Below are positions 51,328 to 60,611 of a DNA stretch of 64,000 nucleotides, piece after piece; position 1 is the stretch's first letter; each line of letters begins with the position of its first letter. A program made the position numbers and the translations under genes. This DNA comes from Myxococcus xanthus (GTDB lineage: Bacteria; Myxococcota; Myxococcia; Myxococcales; Myxococcaceae): assembly GCF_006402735.1 (NCBI RefSeq), contig NZ_CP017174.1, forward strand, positions 8,536,001 to 8,600,000, written 5' to 3'. A model generated the notes under the pieces. That model was not told where the DNA came from. It was given only the letters and a program-made list of their open reading frames with translations, and ran no database searches.

Positions 51328-53430
51328 GTGTCCCGCATCGCGCGTACCGCGCTCACTGTCCTGGCGGTGTGCCTCGCGGCCTCGACCGCCTGGGGCCAGA
51401 AGCTGCCCGATGTCGTCATCCAAGGGCCCCCCATTGCTCCCGCACTCGCTGGTGATGGGCAAGGCCTGTGCGTAGCGTCCAATGTGTGGACGCGTTCGCT
51501 GAACGAGTTCCCTCAGACTCGAGGCACCTACCTCGATGCGATCAATGGGTACCTCGAGGAGCCCGCCAGTCGGCAGACTCGCGTCACGACCGTGCTACGG
51601 ACGCAGTTCGACTTGTCGAACAACCTCAACGACGGCCGCACGCTGAGCTACGGCGACTTCGTTGGACAAGAGACCTCGACGGGCTGCTCCACGGGCGGCT
51701 GTAGTTTCAACATCATCGCCGACAACGACGCGTTCACTCCCGCCGTATCGCGGTTTCGCGGCTACCTAAATGTCACTGCGGAACTGGCTGAGCAGCCGCT
51801 GCACTTCGGCTTCTACGCGGATGATGCCATCAGCATGGTCGTCTATGACCGAAGTCAGTCATACACCGTCATCAACCGGCCGCCGCAGCTAGGAGCGCCC
51901 ACTTGGCGGACGACCAACAGTGTCACGTTCTCCCAGCCCGGCATCTACGCCGTGGAGATGCTCTACTCCCAGGTCACGGAACACGCAGCCCTCGAGATGT
52001 CGATGCACACGGGCACATTCACTGACTTCGAGCGTGCCGCGAACCAGCCCCCTGTCATCAACCTCTTCAGCTCCGGCTTCCAGCTCCTCCGTCCCGCGCA
52101 GTTCTTCCAGACGGAGAACGGCATCCTCTCCTTCGAGGGCCAGCCCGACCGCTGCGAGCAGTGCAACCGCGGCAACGCGAACTTGCCCGGCAACGGAGGC
52201 TGCGGCTCCTTCTTCCACTGCAACGCGGCGGCGCTCTGCGCGCCTTGCGACTCCTCGCTCTTCTGCGGCGAGTACTGCTCCCCCTGCAACGAATCCTCTC
52301 CCCACTGCGCCAACATCAACGGCCGCACCCAGTGCGTGCAGTGCACCGAGGACGGCCAGTGCCCGAACGGCCGCTGCGACCTCGAAACCAACCAGTGCAC
52401 CGGCTGCAACGAAGACAGCGACTGCGCCACGGGCGCCTGTGACACCGAAACATTCACATGTGTCGAGTGCAACGACGACAGCCAGTGCACCAACGGCGAG
52501 GTCTGCGCCACCGACCTCCACGAGTGCCGCGAGTGCACGCAAGACGCCCACTGCCCTCAAGGCGAGTCCTGCACCGACAACGTCTGCTCGCCCTGCGCCA
52601 CCAATGATTCGTGCGCAGGCAACTCCTGCAACTGCTGTCCCAGCGGCACCCAGTGCGCGGCGCTGATTCCCGGTGCCAAGCCGACCTGCGTGGAGTGCAC
52701 CACCAGCAGCCAGTGCGCCGCGGGACAGCAGTGCGACACCGCCAACGGCCGCTGCGTGGACAGCGTGCCTTCGTGCAACACGGCCGACAGCTGCGGCCCT
52801 GGCTGCGTGAAGTGCCCCGGCGAGCGCCCCTACTGCCTCGACGGCGAAGTCTGCGTCCAGTGCCGCAACGACTTGGAGTGCGGCGACGGCCAGTTCTGCC
52901 TCAGTGGCGAATGCGCGTCCTGCACCACGGACAAGCACTGCGGCCCCCGCTGTGGCGCCTGCGGTGGTGACACCCCCTTCTGCCTCTCCAATGGCACCGT
53001 GCAGGGCAGCACCTGCGTGGGCTGCACGGATGACGGGGACTGCGGGAGCGGCGTGTGCAACCCCACCACGCGCACGTGTGAGAACTCGGGCGCATGCGCG
53101 GTGACGTGCGAGCCGGGAACGGTCTGCGACGGAACCTCCTGCGTGGAGTGCTTCGCGGATGCCCACTGCCCCTGCGGCGGCACCTGCGACACTGCGACCA
53201 ACACCTGCTCCACCGCCTGCTCCGACAGCGGAGACTGCCTGGGCGTGGAGCACTGCTCCGCGAAGACGATGGAGTGCGAGCGCGGCCGCCGCAAGCCGGG
53301 CACCGAGCCCCAAGGCGGCGCCTTCTGCTGCGGCACCACCGCCGACGCCACGCCCGCTGGAAGCACCACCTTCCTGCTACTGCTCGCCGCGGGCCTCACG
53401 TTCCTCCGCCCCCGGCGCCCTGCTCGATGA
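51328..53430 (+). CDS. traA: TraA, outer-membrane-exchange cell-surface receptor
   Basis: 700 aa from GTG 51328 (GTG 51286 is also in frame). Signal peptide (SRIARTALTVLAVCLAASTAWG). A PA14-like lectin domain spans about 45-235 (FRGYLNVTAELAEQ, HFGFYADDAISMVVYD, PGIYAVEMLYSQ). A long Cys-rich region of EGF-like repeats follows (about 265-665). The C-terminus is MYXO-CTERM-like: FCCGTT, a hydrophobic helix and basic end RPRRPAR. This is the layout of M. xanthus TraA, which recognises identical TraA on neighbours and triggers exchange of OM lipids and lipoproteins. The variable PA14-like domain sets the recognition group. Coupled to traB by ATGA. Confidence 0.93.
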   Translation: MSRIARTALTVLAVCLAASTAWGQKLPDVVIQGPPIAPALAGDGQGLCVASNVWTRSLNEFPQTRGTYLDAINGYLEEPASRQTRVTTVLRTQFDLSNNLNDGRTLSYGDFVGQETSTGCSTGGCSFNIIADNDAFTPAVSRFRGYLNVTAELAEQPLHFGFYADDAISMVVYDRSQSYTVINRPPQLGAPTWRTTNSVTFSQPGIYAVEMLYSQVTEHAALEMSMHTGTFTDFERAANQPPVINLFSSGFQLLRPAQFFQTENGILSFEGQPDRCEQCNRGNANLPGNGGCGSFFHCNAAALCAPCDSSLFCGEYCSPCNESSPHCANINGRTQCVQCTEDGQCPNGRCDLETNQCTGCNEDSDCATGACDTETFTCVECNDDSQCTNGEVCATDLHECRECTQDAHCPQGESCTDNVCSPCATNDSCAGNSCNCCPSGTQCAALIPGAKPTCVECTTSSQCAAGQQCDTANGRCVDSVPSCNTADSCGPGCVKCPGERPYCLDGEVCVQCRNDLECGDGQFCLSGECASCTTDKHCGPRCGACGGDTPFCLSNGTVQGSTCVGCTDDGDCGSGVCNPTTRTCENSGACAVTCEPGTVCDGTSCVECFADAHCPCGGTCDTATNTCSTACSDSGDCLGVEHCSAKTMECERGRRKPGTEPQGGAFCCGTTADATPAGSTTFLLLLAAGLTFLRPRRPAR

Positions 53431-55061
53431 AGCCCTCGCACCTGTTCCTCATCGTGGCGCTGGGGTTGTCCACCGCCGCCACTGCTCAGCCAGACGCGCG
53501 CTTCAACGTGCAGCTCTTCCGTCCGTCCGGCGCGCCCCAGGACCTGGTCGTGGTGCAGCAGTCGCGTCCGCTGTCACACCTGTCCGTCTCGGCCGGGCCG
53601 TACCTCAGCTACTCGCTCAACCCCCTGTCGCTGATTCCCGAGGGCGGAGACCTGAGCAAGATCAACCTGGTCGGCAACCGCCTTCAACTGGACGTCATGG
53701 CCACCGTTGGCCTCTTCGACTGGGCCGAGGTCGGCGTGGACATGCCGCTCATCCTCGCCCAGGGCGGCGCCAACCTGGAGGTCATCGGCACCGAGGGGAG
53801 CGTGGAGAGCTTCGTGCTCGGTGACCTCCGGCTCACCGGCAAGGTGGCCATCCCGGGCCTGCGCCGGCCCGCCGAGGGCAAGGGCTGGGGCGGCGCGGTG
53901 ACGCTCAACGTGAGCTTCCCCACCGGCGCCCAGGACGCCTTCGCCGGAGACGGCGAGCTGACCTGGGCCCCGGGCCTGGTGCTGGACTATCGCTTCGAGA
54001 ACGGCATCCTCCTGGCGCTCAACGGCGGCTTCTGGAAGCGCCCGGACCGCGTCTTCAGCGGCGTGTCCGTGGGCGACATGATGCCCTTCGGCGTCGGCGC
54101 GGAGGTCCCCATCCTTCGCGGCAGCGGTGTCACCGCGGTGGGCATGGTGCACGGCGCGGTGGGGTTGCAGAAGCAGCCCGATGAGCCCCGGCAGGTCCCC
54201 GCGGAGGCGCTCTTCGGCCTGCGCTGGTACAGCTCCACCGGGCTCACCTTCACGTTCGGCGGCGGCATGGGCTGCGGCTGCTCCATCGCCTCGCCCTCGC
54301 TGAGCTTCTTCACGTCCATCCTGTGGATTCCGGCGAAGACGCGCGAGTGGGAGGCCCTGGAGCGCTTCAAGGAGCCGCCCGAGCCCCCGCCGCCGCCCAT
54401 CGACCCGGATGGTGACGGCGTGATTGGCGAGTCGGATGCGTGCCCCGACGTGGCTGGCCCCGTGGCCAACATGGGCTGCCCGGACACGGACAAGGACGGT
54501 GACGGCGTGGTCGACCGGCTCGACCGGTGCCCGGACCAGCCCGCCGGCAGCCGCGGCAAGGACGGGTGCCCGCTGGCCCGCCGCGATGGCAACCGGATTG
54601 TCATCCTGGAGCAGCTCAACTTCGCCACCGACCAGGACATCATCCTCTCCGAGTCCTTCCCCATCCTGGAGGAGGTCGCTCGGGTGATGAACGAGAACAC
54701 CGAGGCCGACCGGGTGCACGTCGAGGGTCACACCGACTCTCGCGCCAGCGATGCGTACAACCTGGACCTGTCGCGCCGCCGCGCGGCCAGCGTCATGCGC
54801 TTCCTGGTGGAGAGCGGCGTGGCGGCGGAGCGGCTGTGCTCGCAGGGATTTGGCCGCTCGCGGCCGCTGGCGGACAACGCGACGGAAGAAGGCATGGCGC
54901 TCAACCGCCGCGTCGACTTCACCATCCAGCCGCCGAGCGACGGCCCGCGTCCGCCCTGCCCGGAGGACGCGGAGGACAAGAAGCGCAAGCGCCCCACCAA
55001 GAAGGCTCCTGCCACGCCCAAGGCGAAGTCGAAGGCTCCCGCGGCGGCGCCCAAGCCGTAG
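53427..55061 (+). CDS. traB: TraB, outer-membrane barrel-OmpA partner of TraA
   Basis: 544 aa; ATG overlaps the traA stop. Signal peptide (KPSHLFLIVALGLSTAATA). About 40-310 is a beta-barrel (LSVSAGPYLSYSLNPLSL, LTFTFGGGMG). A Pro hinge and two thrombospondin-type-3-like calcium repeats (DPDGDGVIGESDACPD; DTDKDGDGVVDRLDRCPD) follow. The OmpA-type peptidoglycan-binding domain comes next (RVHVEGHTDSRASDAYNLDLS, SQGFGRSRPLADN). The Lys/Pro/Ala-rich tail is unusual. TraB is required with TraA for outer membrane exchange. It would anchor the complex to the cell wall. Confidence 0.93.
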   Translation: MKPSHLFLIVALGLSTAATAQPDARFNVQLFRPSGAPQDLVVVQQSRPLSHLSVSAGPYLSYSLNPLSLIPEGGDLSKINLVGNRLQLDVMATVGLFDWAEVGVDMPLILAQGGANLEVIGTEGSVESFVLGDLRLTGKVAIPGLRRPAEGKGWGGAVTLNVSFPTGAQDAFAGDGELTWAPGLVLDYRFENGILLALNGGFWKRPDRVFSGVSVGDMMPFGVGAEVPILRGSGVTAVGMVHGAVGLQKQPDEPRQVPAEALFGLRWYSSTGLTFTFGGGMGCGCSIASPSLSFFTSILWIPAKTREWEALERFKEPPEPPPPPIDPDGDGVIGESDACPDVAGPVANMGCPDTDKDGDGVVDRLDRCPDQPAGSRGKDGCPLARRDGNRIVILEQLNFATDQDIILSESFPILEEVARVMNENTEADRVHVEGHTDSRASDAYNLDLSRRRAASVMRFLVESGVAAERLCSQGFGRSRPLADNATEEGMALNRRVDFTIQPPSDGPRPPCPEDAEDKKRKRPTKKAPATPKAKSKAPAAAPKP

Positions 55062-55083
55062 ACGCGGGAAAGACTCGCTACGG
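55056..55083. terminator. Stop-codon hairpin after traB
   Basis: CCGTAG (55056-55061) pairs with CTACGG (55078-55083); with a bulged A the stem extends by CG/CG. Both arms contain the TAG stop of a convergent gene (traB and the Ig-like lipoprotein). No T tract. Confidence 0.4.
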
Positions 55084-55911
55084 AACGACGAACTCCGCCG
55101 CCGACCGCCGCCGACCGGCGACCACGGACACCACCGCGCGCCCGGAACCCACCGCCGTCACGCGGCCTTCGGGTGACACCGACACCACGGCGGAGTCCGA
55201 GGTGAAGAACTCCAGCGGCACCGTGTCCAACACGACGCCGCTGCGATTGAAAGCTCGCGCCTGGAGCTGCACGGACTGCCCCCTCCGCTGGAAGGCGTGG
55301 TGCGTGAGGTTGAGGCCCAGCCGCGCGAAGTCCGCCGGCACCACCTGCACCGCGATGTGCCGGCTGAGGTGCCCCAGTGTCGCGCTCAGGGTCGCCTTGC
55401 CCGGGCGCACGGCCACCAACTGCCCATCCTCCACTCGCGCCACCATCTCATCCGAGGAGCGGAACGTGGGCATCGCGTCCTGCAACGAGGAGCCCTGCTC
55501 GTTCCTCGCCACCACGCGCAGCTTGATGACACGCCCCACCTCGAGGAAGTCCGCGCCCGGGGCACGCACGTCCAGCGAGTTGAGGATGGTCAGCTCCAGC
55601 GGCAACGCCGCGCGGACCTTGCCCCCCGTCGCGCCGATGGTCGTCTTCCCCGACTTGCGCACCGTCAGCAAGCCTTCCTGGACCTGCGCCACGTCCGGCG
55701 CGGAGCTGGTCCACCGCAGCTTCGCGTCGGACATGGGCTGGCCTTCAGCGTCGAAGACCTCGTACGCCAGCTTCACGGTCTGCCCAGGCGTGCGGAGGTA
55801 CTTCGTCTCCAGCGGCTCCAGCTTCATGGTGGTGGGCGTGGGCCCGCAGGCGCTCAGCAGCCCGATGACGGCGACAAGGGGGAGGCAAATAGGAATGCGC
55901 GGCGTCTTCAC
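55078..55911 (-). CDS. Lipoprotein with Ig-like (BIG2) domains
   Basis: 277 aa, from GTG 55911, chosen because it begins the signal peptide (KTPRIPICLPLVAVIGLLSAC). Three tandem Ig-like beta-sandwich repeats follow, with BIG2 hallmarks such as LRWTSSAPDVAQVQEGLLTV, FRSSDEMVARVEDGQLVAV and FFTSDSAVVSVSPEGRVTAV. Such domains mediate adhesion or surface scaffolding. Position after traAB is suggestive but convergent, so no operon link. Confidence 0.87.
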   Translation of the reverse strand: MKTPRIPICLPLVAVIGLLSACGPTPTTMKLEPLETKYLRTPGQTVKLAYEVFDAEGQPMSDAKLRWTSSAPDVAQVQEGLLTVRKSGKTTIGATGGKVRAALPLELTILNSLDVRAPGADFLEVGRVIKLRVVARNEQGSSLQDAMPTFRSSDEMVARVEDGQLVAVRPGKATLSATLGHLSRHIAVQVVPADFARLGLNLTHHAFQRRGQSVQLQARAFNRSGVVLDTVPLEFFTSDSAVVSVSPEGRVTAVGSGRAVVSVVAGRRRSAAEFVVP

Positions 55912-56023
55912 GGCGTCACGACGGCGGAGATGGGTGGGAAGCCCCCATTGTAGCCCCACCCCATCGGCGGCGTACGAAAAGGGGCCCTCGAGGTTCAGGG
56001 CCGCACGCCTGCTCCCACCCGCC

Positions 56024-57934
56024 TCACGCCCCGGCATGCCATTGCAGCGCGGGAATGCGTCCACGAGGCCGGGGCCCTGGCGCCAGCGATAGGGGCGGCA
56101 CGTAGAGGCCCAGCCGCTCCCGCCGCCACCAGATGCCCGTGCGCCGCCGCTCGGCCACGTCCGTCATCCGGTAGTCGTACAGCACCGCTCGCACCATCCG
56201 AGGCGGCCGGCCCGGGAAGGGGTTGCCCGCCAGCAGGCCCAGGACCTCCGGCGAGCCCTCCAGCAGCCGGGCCAGGAACGCGACGAACCAGCCAGGGGGC
56301 GAGCCGAGCGCGGCGAACCACATCTGCCAGTCCAGCCTCGGCTGGTGGGGAGCCACCTGCCGGGGAGGCCGGGCCGGGTCCCCCACCTTGTAGTGGAAGG
56401 AGTATTCCTTCCACTGCTCACCGTCGTCGGAGCCCTCCACGACGATTTCCGGCCGCTGCACCGTCATCATGCTGAAGAGGCCGTAGGGATTCACCGAACG
56501 CAGGGGCCGCGCCTGGGACTCCAGCCACGTCAGCATCGCGCCGACGCGCTCGGGCCGGTACCGCTGCCACCCTTCGAACCTGCGAAGCACCTCCGACGCC
56601 CCCAGCACCAGCAGCGGCGACACCACCAGCGCGGACACGCCGGTACGCCACCAGGGCCGTGGCTGAGCGGGAGGCCCGTCCTTCAAAGGCAGCACCCGCC
56701 GCAGCGCCGCGTCATCCAGGAGCCACACGCCCAGCACCCAGGCTTGGACGTTGAAGAAGCCGTAGTTCCCCGTGGCGACGATGGCGGTCTGCAAGCCGCT
56801 CAGGCTCCAGAAGGCGAATTGCCGCAAGCGCCGGGGCCCGAAGGCCAGAAAGGGCACCACCGTCTCGAGCCAGAGCACCGCCCCGGTCGAGGCCCGCTGG
56901 AGCCGTCGGGGCAGATGATGCGCGTACCAACCACCCCGCGTGGGCAGCGGCGCCGTCTCGTAATAGTGCTCGCACGCGGTCAGCTCGCGCCAGGTCCGGT
57001 CCCCCGACTGGACCTTGCTGACCCCCGAGCCGAAGTAGAGCCGGAACACGAGCAGCCGGAAGAGGAACACATCCAGCGCGGAGGGCTCGTCGCGGCCCAG
57101 GCCCGGCCGCGGTCCTCCGGGCGCGGTGAGCGCCGCCAGCAGCCCCATCTCCAGCAGCAGCACGTCCCACTGGAAGGAGAGGAACTCACGCCCCACGGCC
57201 ACGTAGGAGAGGTACAGCGCCCACAGCGACGACACGCTGAGCCGGGGCGCCACGTTGAAGAGCAACGCCAGGGACAGCACCTGCCCCGTCCAGCACCCAC
57301 GCACCAGCGCGGCGTCCGACGCGTCCCACCAGAACAGCGACGGAATGCGCCGCCACCGCGCGAGCGCCGAGGGTTCCTCGCGGCGCTCCGCAGCCAGACG
57401 CTCCGCCACGGGCCGGAGGCCTTGCGTCCCATACAATCCCCGCACCTGCCGCCCCAGCGAAGTGAAGGCGATAAGGAACGTTCCTCCCAGCAGCCGCAGG
57501 AAGACCCAGCGCACCCACCGGTATTCGTGCGGCACCACCGCGCGCCCGAAGAGCCAGCGGTCCACGCCCGCCGCCTGACGACGATTCCGGGCCACCACCG
57601 CGTAGACGCCCTGGGCCAACTGCAACACCCCCGGCATCAAGCCCAGCCTCGCGGCCGCTCGAGTCCCCCGGCGAGGTGACGCGGCGAGCGCTCGGAAGAG
57701 GGCCTCCGCGCCCTGGGACACCCGGCCGGAGGGCTCCACCAACTGCATGGCCCTGCGCATGTCCGCCTTCGGGATGCCCAGCAGCCAGCGGCGCCACCCG
57801 CTGCCCGGCCGGTAGCGGACACGGTCCTCGGTGCGCCATCGCCAGCGTGCGGCCCAGCGCCGGCAGAACGCGCAGTCGCCGTCGAAGAGCACCAGGGGCC
57901 GGGCCAGCATACCGCGAGAGATTCGCGCCATCAT
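56024..57934 (-). CDS. DCC (DUF393) domain fused to lipase-maturation-factor-like membrane protein
   Basis: 636 aa from ATG 57934. Residues 12-120 are a DCC thiol-oxidoreductase-like domain with LVLFDGDCAFC (Cys21, Cys24). Several membrane helices follow from about 145 (FLRLLGGTFLIAFTSLG, LSLALLFNVAPRLSVSSLW, GREFLSFQWDVLLLEMGLL). The membrane and C-terminal regions match the LMF1/LMF2 family (RLYFGSGVSKVQSGDRTWREL; WQMWFAALGSPPGWFVAFL), which helps lipases fold in the eukaryotic ER. In bacteria the role is unknown. Joining a redox CxxC-like motif to LMF suggests disulphide handling coupled to maturation of an exported enzyme. Confidence 0.83.
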   Translation of the reverse strand: MMARISRGMLARPLVLFDGDCAFCRRWAARWRWRTEDRVRYRPGSGWRRWLLGIPKADMRRAMQLVEPSGRVSQGAEALFRALAASPRRGTRAAARLGLMPGVLQLAQGVYAVVARNRRQAAGVDRWLFGRAVVPHEYRWVRWVFLRLLGGTFLIAFTSLGRQVRGLYGTQGLRPVAERLAAERREEPSALARWRRIPSLFWWDASDAALVRGCWTGQVLSLALLFNVAPRLSVSSLWALYLSYVAVGREFLSFQWDVLLLEMGLLAALTAPGGPRPGLGRDEPSALDVFLFRLLVFRLYFGSGVSKVQSGDRTWRELTACEHYYETAPLPTRGGWYAHHLPRRLQRASTGAVLWLETVVPFLAFGPRRLRQFAFWSLSGLQTAIVATGNYGFFNVQAWVLGVWLLDDAALRRVLPLKDGPPAQPRPWWRTGVSALVVSPLLVLGASEVLRRFEGWQRYRPERVGAMLTWLESQARPLRSVNPYGLFSMMTVQRPEIVVEGSDDGEQWKEYSFHYKVGDPARPPRQVAPHQPRLDWQMWFAALGSPPGWFVAFLARLLEGSPEVLGLLAGNPFPGRPPRMVRAVLYDYRMTDVAERRRTGIWWRRERLGLYVPPLSLAPGPRPRGRIPALQWHAGA

Positions 57935-58069
57935 GCGGGAACGTTGTGCCGTCCCACGGACGACGTCCCCGTATCCTCGGGCGCCCGCCGTGGAAGCAGC
58001 AGAGCATCCAGGCCGTGGCCTCCCTCCCCGCCCCGGTCACAGCGCATGGGGGTGCCTAGCTTTGTCCGC

Positions 58070-58723
58070 ATGAGCGAGCCCAAGGGGAAGGCGAAGCGGA
58101 CAAGCGAGTTGGTGCCCGGCGTCCACCACTGGACCCTCTCCGATGACCGCATCGGCGGCGCGCGCAGCGACGCGTACGCCGTGGTGGACACGGATGGCGC
58201 CGTCGTCCTCATCGACCCGTTGCCCATCGACGAGGCAGCACTGCGCAAGCTGGGGAACATCTCCGCCATTGTCCTGACGGCGGGGAACCACCAGCGCTCC
58301 GCGTGGCGGCTGCGCAAGGCCTTCAAGGTGCCCGTCTGGGCACCCGAGGGAGCACAGACGCTGGAGGAGCAGCCCGACTTCTTCTACGTCGCGGGAGACA
58401 CGCTGCCCGCGGGGCTCATCTCGTTCCACACGCCCGGGCCCACCGAGGCGATGTACACGCTGTGGATGCAGCAACACCCGCGCGGCGTCGCGTTCCTCTC
58501 CGACCTGCTCACGCATGAGGAGGGGGAGACGCCGGAGTTCATCCCCAGCGAGTACCAGGACGAACCGCTGCGCACCCGGCACAGCGTCCAGCGCATCCTG
58601 GACCACCTTCCCGTGGAGACGCTGTGCTTCTCCCACGGAGCGCCCATCCTCCGCGACGGCTCCCGCGCGTTGCGGCTCGCGCTGGAAGAGGACATGGAGT
58701 CGCCCGCCGCGCCAGCGCCCTGA
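58070..58723 (+). CDS. Metallo-beta-lactamase-fold protein with lost metal ligands
   Basis: 217 aa from ATG 58070; ATG 58046 is possible. The fold is recognisable from GVHHWTLSDDRIGGARSDAY, VVLIDPLPIDEAAL and a C-terminal ETLCFSHGAPIL. At the HxHxDH position the sequence is LTAGNHQRSAW, with only one His; the later His is kept (SHGAP). It therefore probably does not bind two zinc ions normally and may be non-catalytic or bind a ligand. Cytosolic. Divergent from the DCC-LMF gene. Confidence 0.75.
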   Translation: MSEPKGKAKRTSELVPGVHHWTLSDDRIGGARSDAYAVVDTDGAVVLIDPLPIDEAALRKLGNISAIVLTAGNHQRSAWRLRKAFKVPVWAPEGAQTLEEQPDFFYVAGDTLPAGLISFHTPGPTEAMYTLWMQQHPRGVAFLSDLLTHEEGETPEFIPSEYQDEPLRTRHSVQRILDHLPVETLCFSHGAPILRDGSRALRLALEEDMESPAAPAP

Positions 58724-58739
58724 GCCCGCCCGCGCGCGT

Positions 58740-59546
58740 TCAGCCGAGAGGCCCTTCGCGCACCAGCACCTGTCCCGCATCCAGCCCCGGAGGCACCAGG
58801 TGCAGCACCTCGCCCGCCTCCGCGCGGTCGAGCAGCGCGCTCAGCGCCGGAAGGTCGTTGGCGGGCACACGAAGCGACGGCGTCAGCGAAAGGCGCCGCG
58901 CCATCGCGTCGCCCAGCCGCGTCCGGTCCGTCAGCTCCGACTCATAGACGAAGGAGCGCTCTCCGTACTCATGCCCACCGGGCACGCGCCCCACGAGGCG
59001 CAGCGGGCCCAGCCTGGAATGGACGCGAACGCTGGGGTTGTCCCACTGGGCCACGCCTCGCAGCCGCCGCGCGCGCAGCATCTGCAACGTGAGCAGCTTC
59101 ACCCACGGCGACGCCCCCGTCCCCGGCAGCACGCTCAGCAGCGACACGCCAATGAACAGCCCCGGCGTCACCGAAGGCGCCGCGTAGTAGGCCGCGCCAA
59201 TGGCCGGGTCCTCGTCGGCCAGCCCCAGACGCTCGCGCACGGGAGCCGCGAGCATCCGGGCCGGACAGCGCAGCAGGCCAATGGCGCCCGGTAGCAGATA
59301 CAGGTCCGACAGCACCCAACGCGGCACGCCGATGCCACCGAAGGCGAACTGGTTCAGCGCCAGGTACTGCATCGCCAGGTCCACGTTCCGCTCTGCGGGC
59401 TGGAACGTCACCGGCACGCCCAGCGGCGCCAAGTCCAACGAGCCCGCGTGCTCGCCCGAGCCCAGCGCCACCAGCGACGTGCCTGGGTGCGCGGCGAGGA
59501 AGGCCTCCGCCTGCCGTGGCAGCGCGCCCGCGTCACCCATCGGCAT
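58740..59546 (-). CDS. Uncharacterised protein
   Basis: 268 aa from ATG 59546, with GAGGG upstream. Overlaps the upstream amidinotransferase-like gene by 14 bp, so translation is coupled. No family recognised. Features include NQFAFGGIGVPRWVLSDLYLLPGAIGLL and VTPGLFIGVSLLSVLPGTGA (shown in part), hydrophobic stretches that are not clear membrane helices. Its C-terminus is rich in Leu and Arg. It may act with the enzyme encoded upstream. Confidence 0.65.
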   Translation of the reverse strand: MPMGDAGALPRQAEAFLAAHPGTSLVALGSGEHAGSLDLAPLGVPVTFQPAERNVDLAMQYLALNQFAFGGIGVPRWVLSDLYLLPGAIGLLRCPARMLAAPVRERLGLADEDPAIGAAYYAAPSVTPGLFIGVSLLSVLPGTGASPWVKLLTLQMLRARRLRGVAQWDNPSVRVHSRLGPLRLVGRVPGGHEYGERSFVYESELTDRTRLGDAMARRLSLTPSLRVPANDLPALSALLDRAEAGEVLHLVPPGLDAGQVLVREGPLG

Positions 59547-60429
59547 CGATGTCCCTCGCGATGGCCGACAACCGGAACGCGTCTGGGATGTTCAGCGTCG
59601 CCGCGTCCACCTCGGCGCGAGACACGAGGCAGCGCGACGAGCCGCCTCCCTTCTCACACAGCTCGCGCATGGTGAGCGACACCACACGCAGGCCCAGCGC
59701 CTCCAATCGCTCACGCACCGAGTCCGGCACCACCGAAGGCGCCAGCACGTCACGCCCCACCGGCAGCCCGTTGGTCGCGTAGCGGCGAATCTCCGCCTCC
59801 GTCACGAGGAGCAGCCGGTGCTCGCCGAAGCGCTCTCGCAGCAGCGCATACGACTCCGGCGCCATCACCTCCGGACACACCATCAGCCGGTCCACCGCGG
59901 GCAGTGGCAGCACCGCCATGTTGCCGTGGAAGGCGGGCTCGCGGACCTGGATGCGCAGCACCTCTCCGGGGAAGTAGCGCGCCGCGGCCTCCAGGCCGTC
60001 CAGCGTCGTGCGGCCGCCCCAGAACAGCAGCGTGACACCGTCGAAGGTGGCCACGTCGCCGTGGGCTTCCCAGATGCCCACGCCCGGGTCCACCACCTCC
60101 ATGCCCAGCGACCGGGCCAGGGGCGCCCAGTGCTCGCGCTCCGTCTGCCGGTGCGCGCTCATCATCCGCGGCAGCACGAACAACGGAGCGGCGCCCTGAC
60201 GCGCCACCACCTGTCCACATTCGGCGGCGTACGGCATGCCCGTCAGGAGCTCGGAGGGAGACGGCAACGCGACCACCGTGCCGCCGCGCGCTTCGATGTC
60301 CCGGGCCAGCGCCAGCCATTCCCGCCGGGCCTGACGCGCGTCCACGGGCGGCGCCTCGCGGCTGCGGAAGTTGCTGCGGCCACGCAGGGCCCACGTGCGT
60401 CCCGGCGGCGACATGAGGAAGAGGTCCAT
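59533..60429 (-). CDS. Amidinotransferase/DDAH-fold hydrolase-like protein
   Basis: 298 aa from ATG 60429. Motifs of the guanidine-modifying superfamily: WEAHGDVATFDG (E..GD), FHGNMAV with a candidate catalytic His, and GGGSSRCLVSRAEV with the catalytic Cys near the C-terminus. Members include dimethylarginine dimethylaminohydrolase, arginine deiminase and glycine amidinotransferase. The FH[LIV][DT] of DDAH is replaced by FHGNM, so the substrate may differ. Cytosolic. Coupled to the unrecognised downstream gene. Confidence 0.75.
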   Translation of the reverse strand: MDLFLMSPPGRTWALRGRSNFRSREAPPVDARQARREWLALARDIEARGGTVVALPSPSELLTGMPYAAECGQVVARQGAAPLFVLPRMMSAHRQTEREHWAPLARSLGMEVVDPGVGIWEAHGDVATFDGVTLLFWGGRTTLDGLEAAARYFPGEVLRIQVREPAFHGNMAVLPLPAVDRLMVCPEVMAPESYALLRERFGEHRLLLVTEAEIRRYATNGLPVGRDVLAPSVVPDSVRERLEALGLRVVSLTMRELCEKGGGSSRCLVSRAEVDAATLNIPDAFRLSAIARDIDADG

Positions 60430-60611
60430 GGTGATACTGCTTCTACTCCTCCCGGCATCCCCGCTGCCATCCGGTCCCCTCCCCACCCGGGCACCCGACG
60501 TTCCCGGTAGGGCACCCCGCGAGGGGTCGCCGCCGGAAACTGCACGCTGGCGCACCCTCCACGCATCTTCTTCGTAGTCACCCGGGCGAAGCCGGGACAG
60601 GCTCTCTCCAC

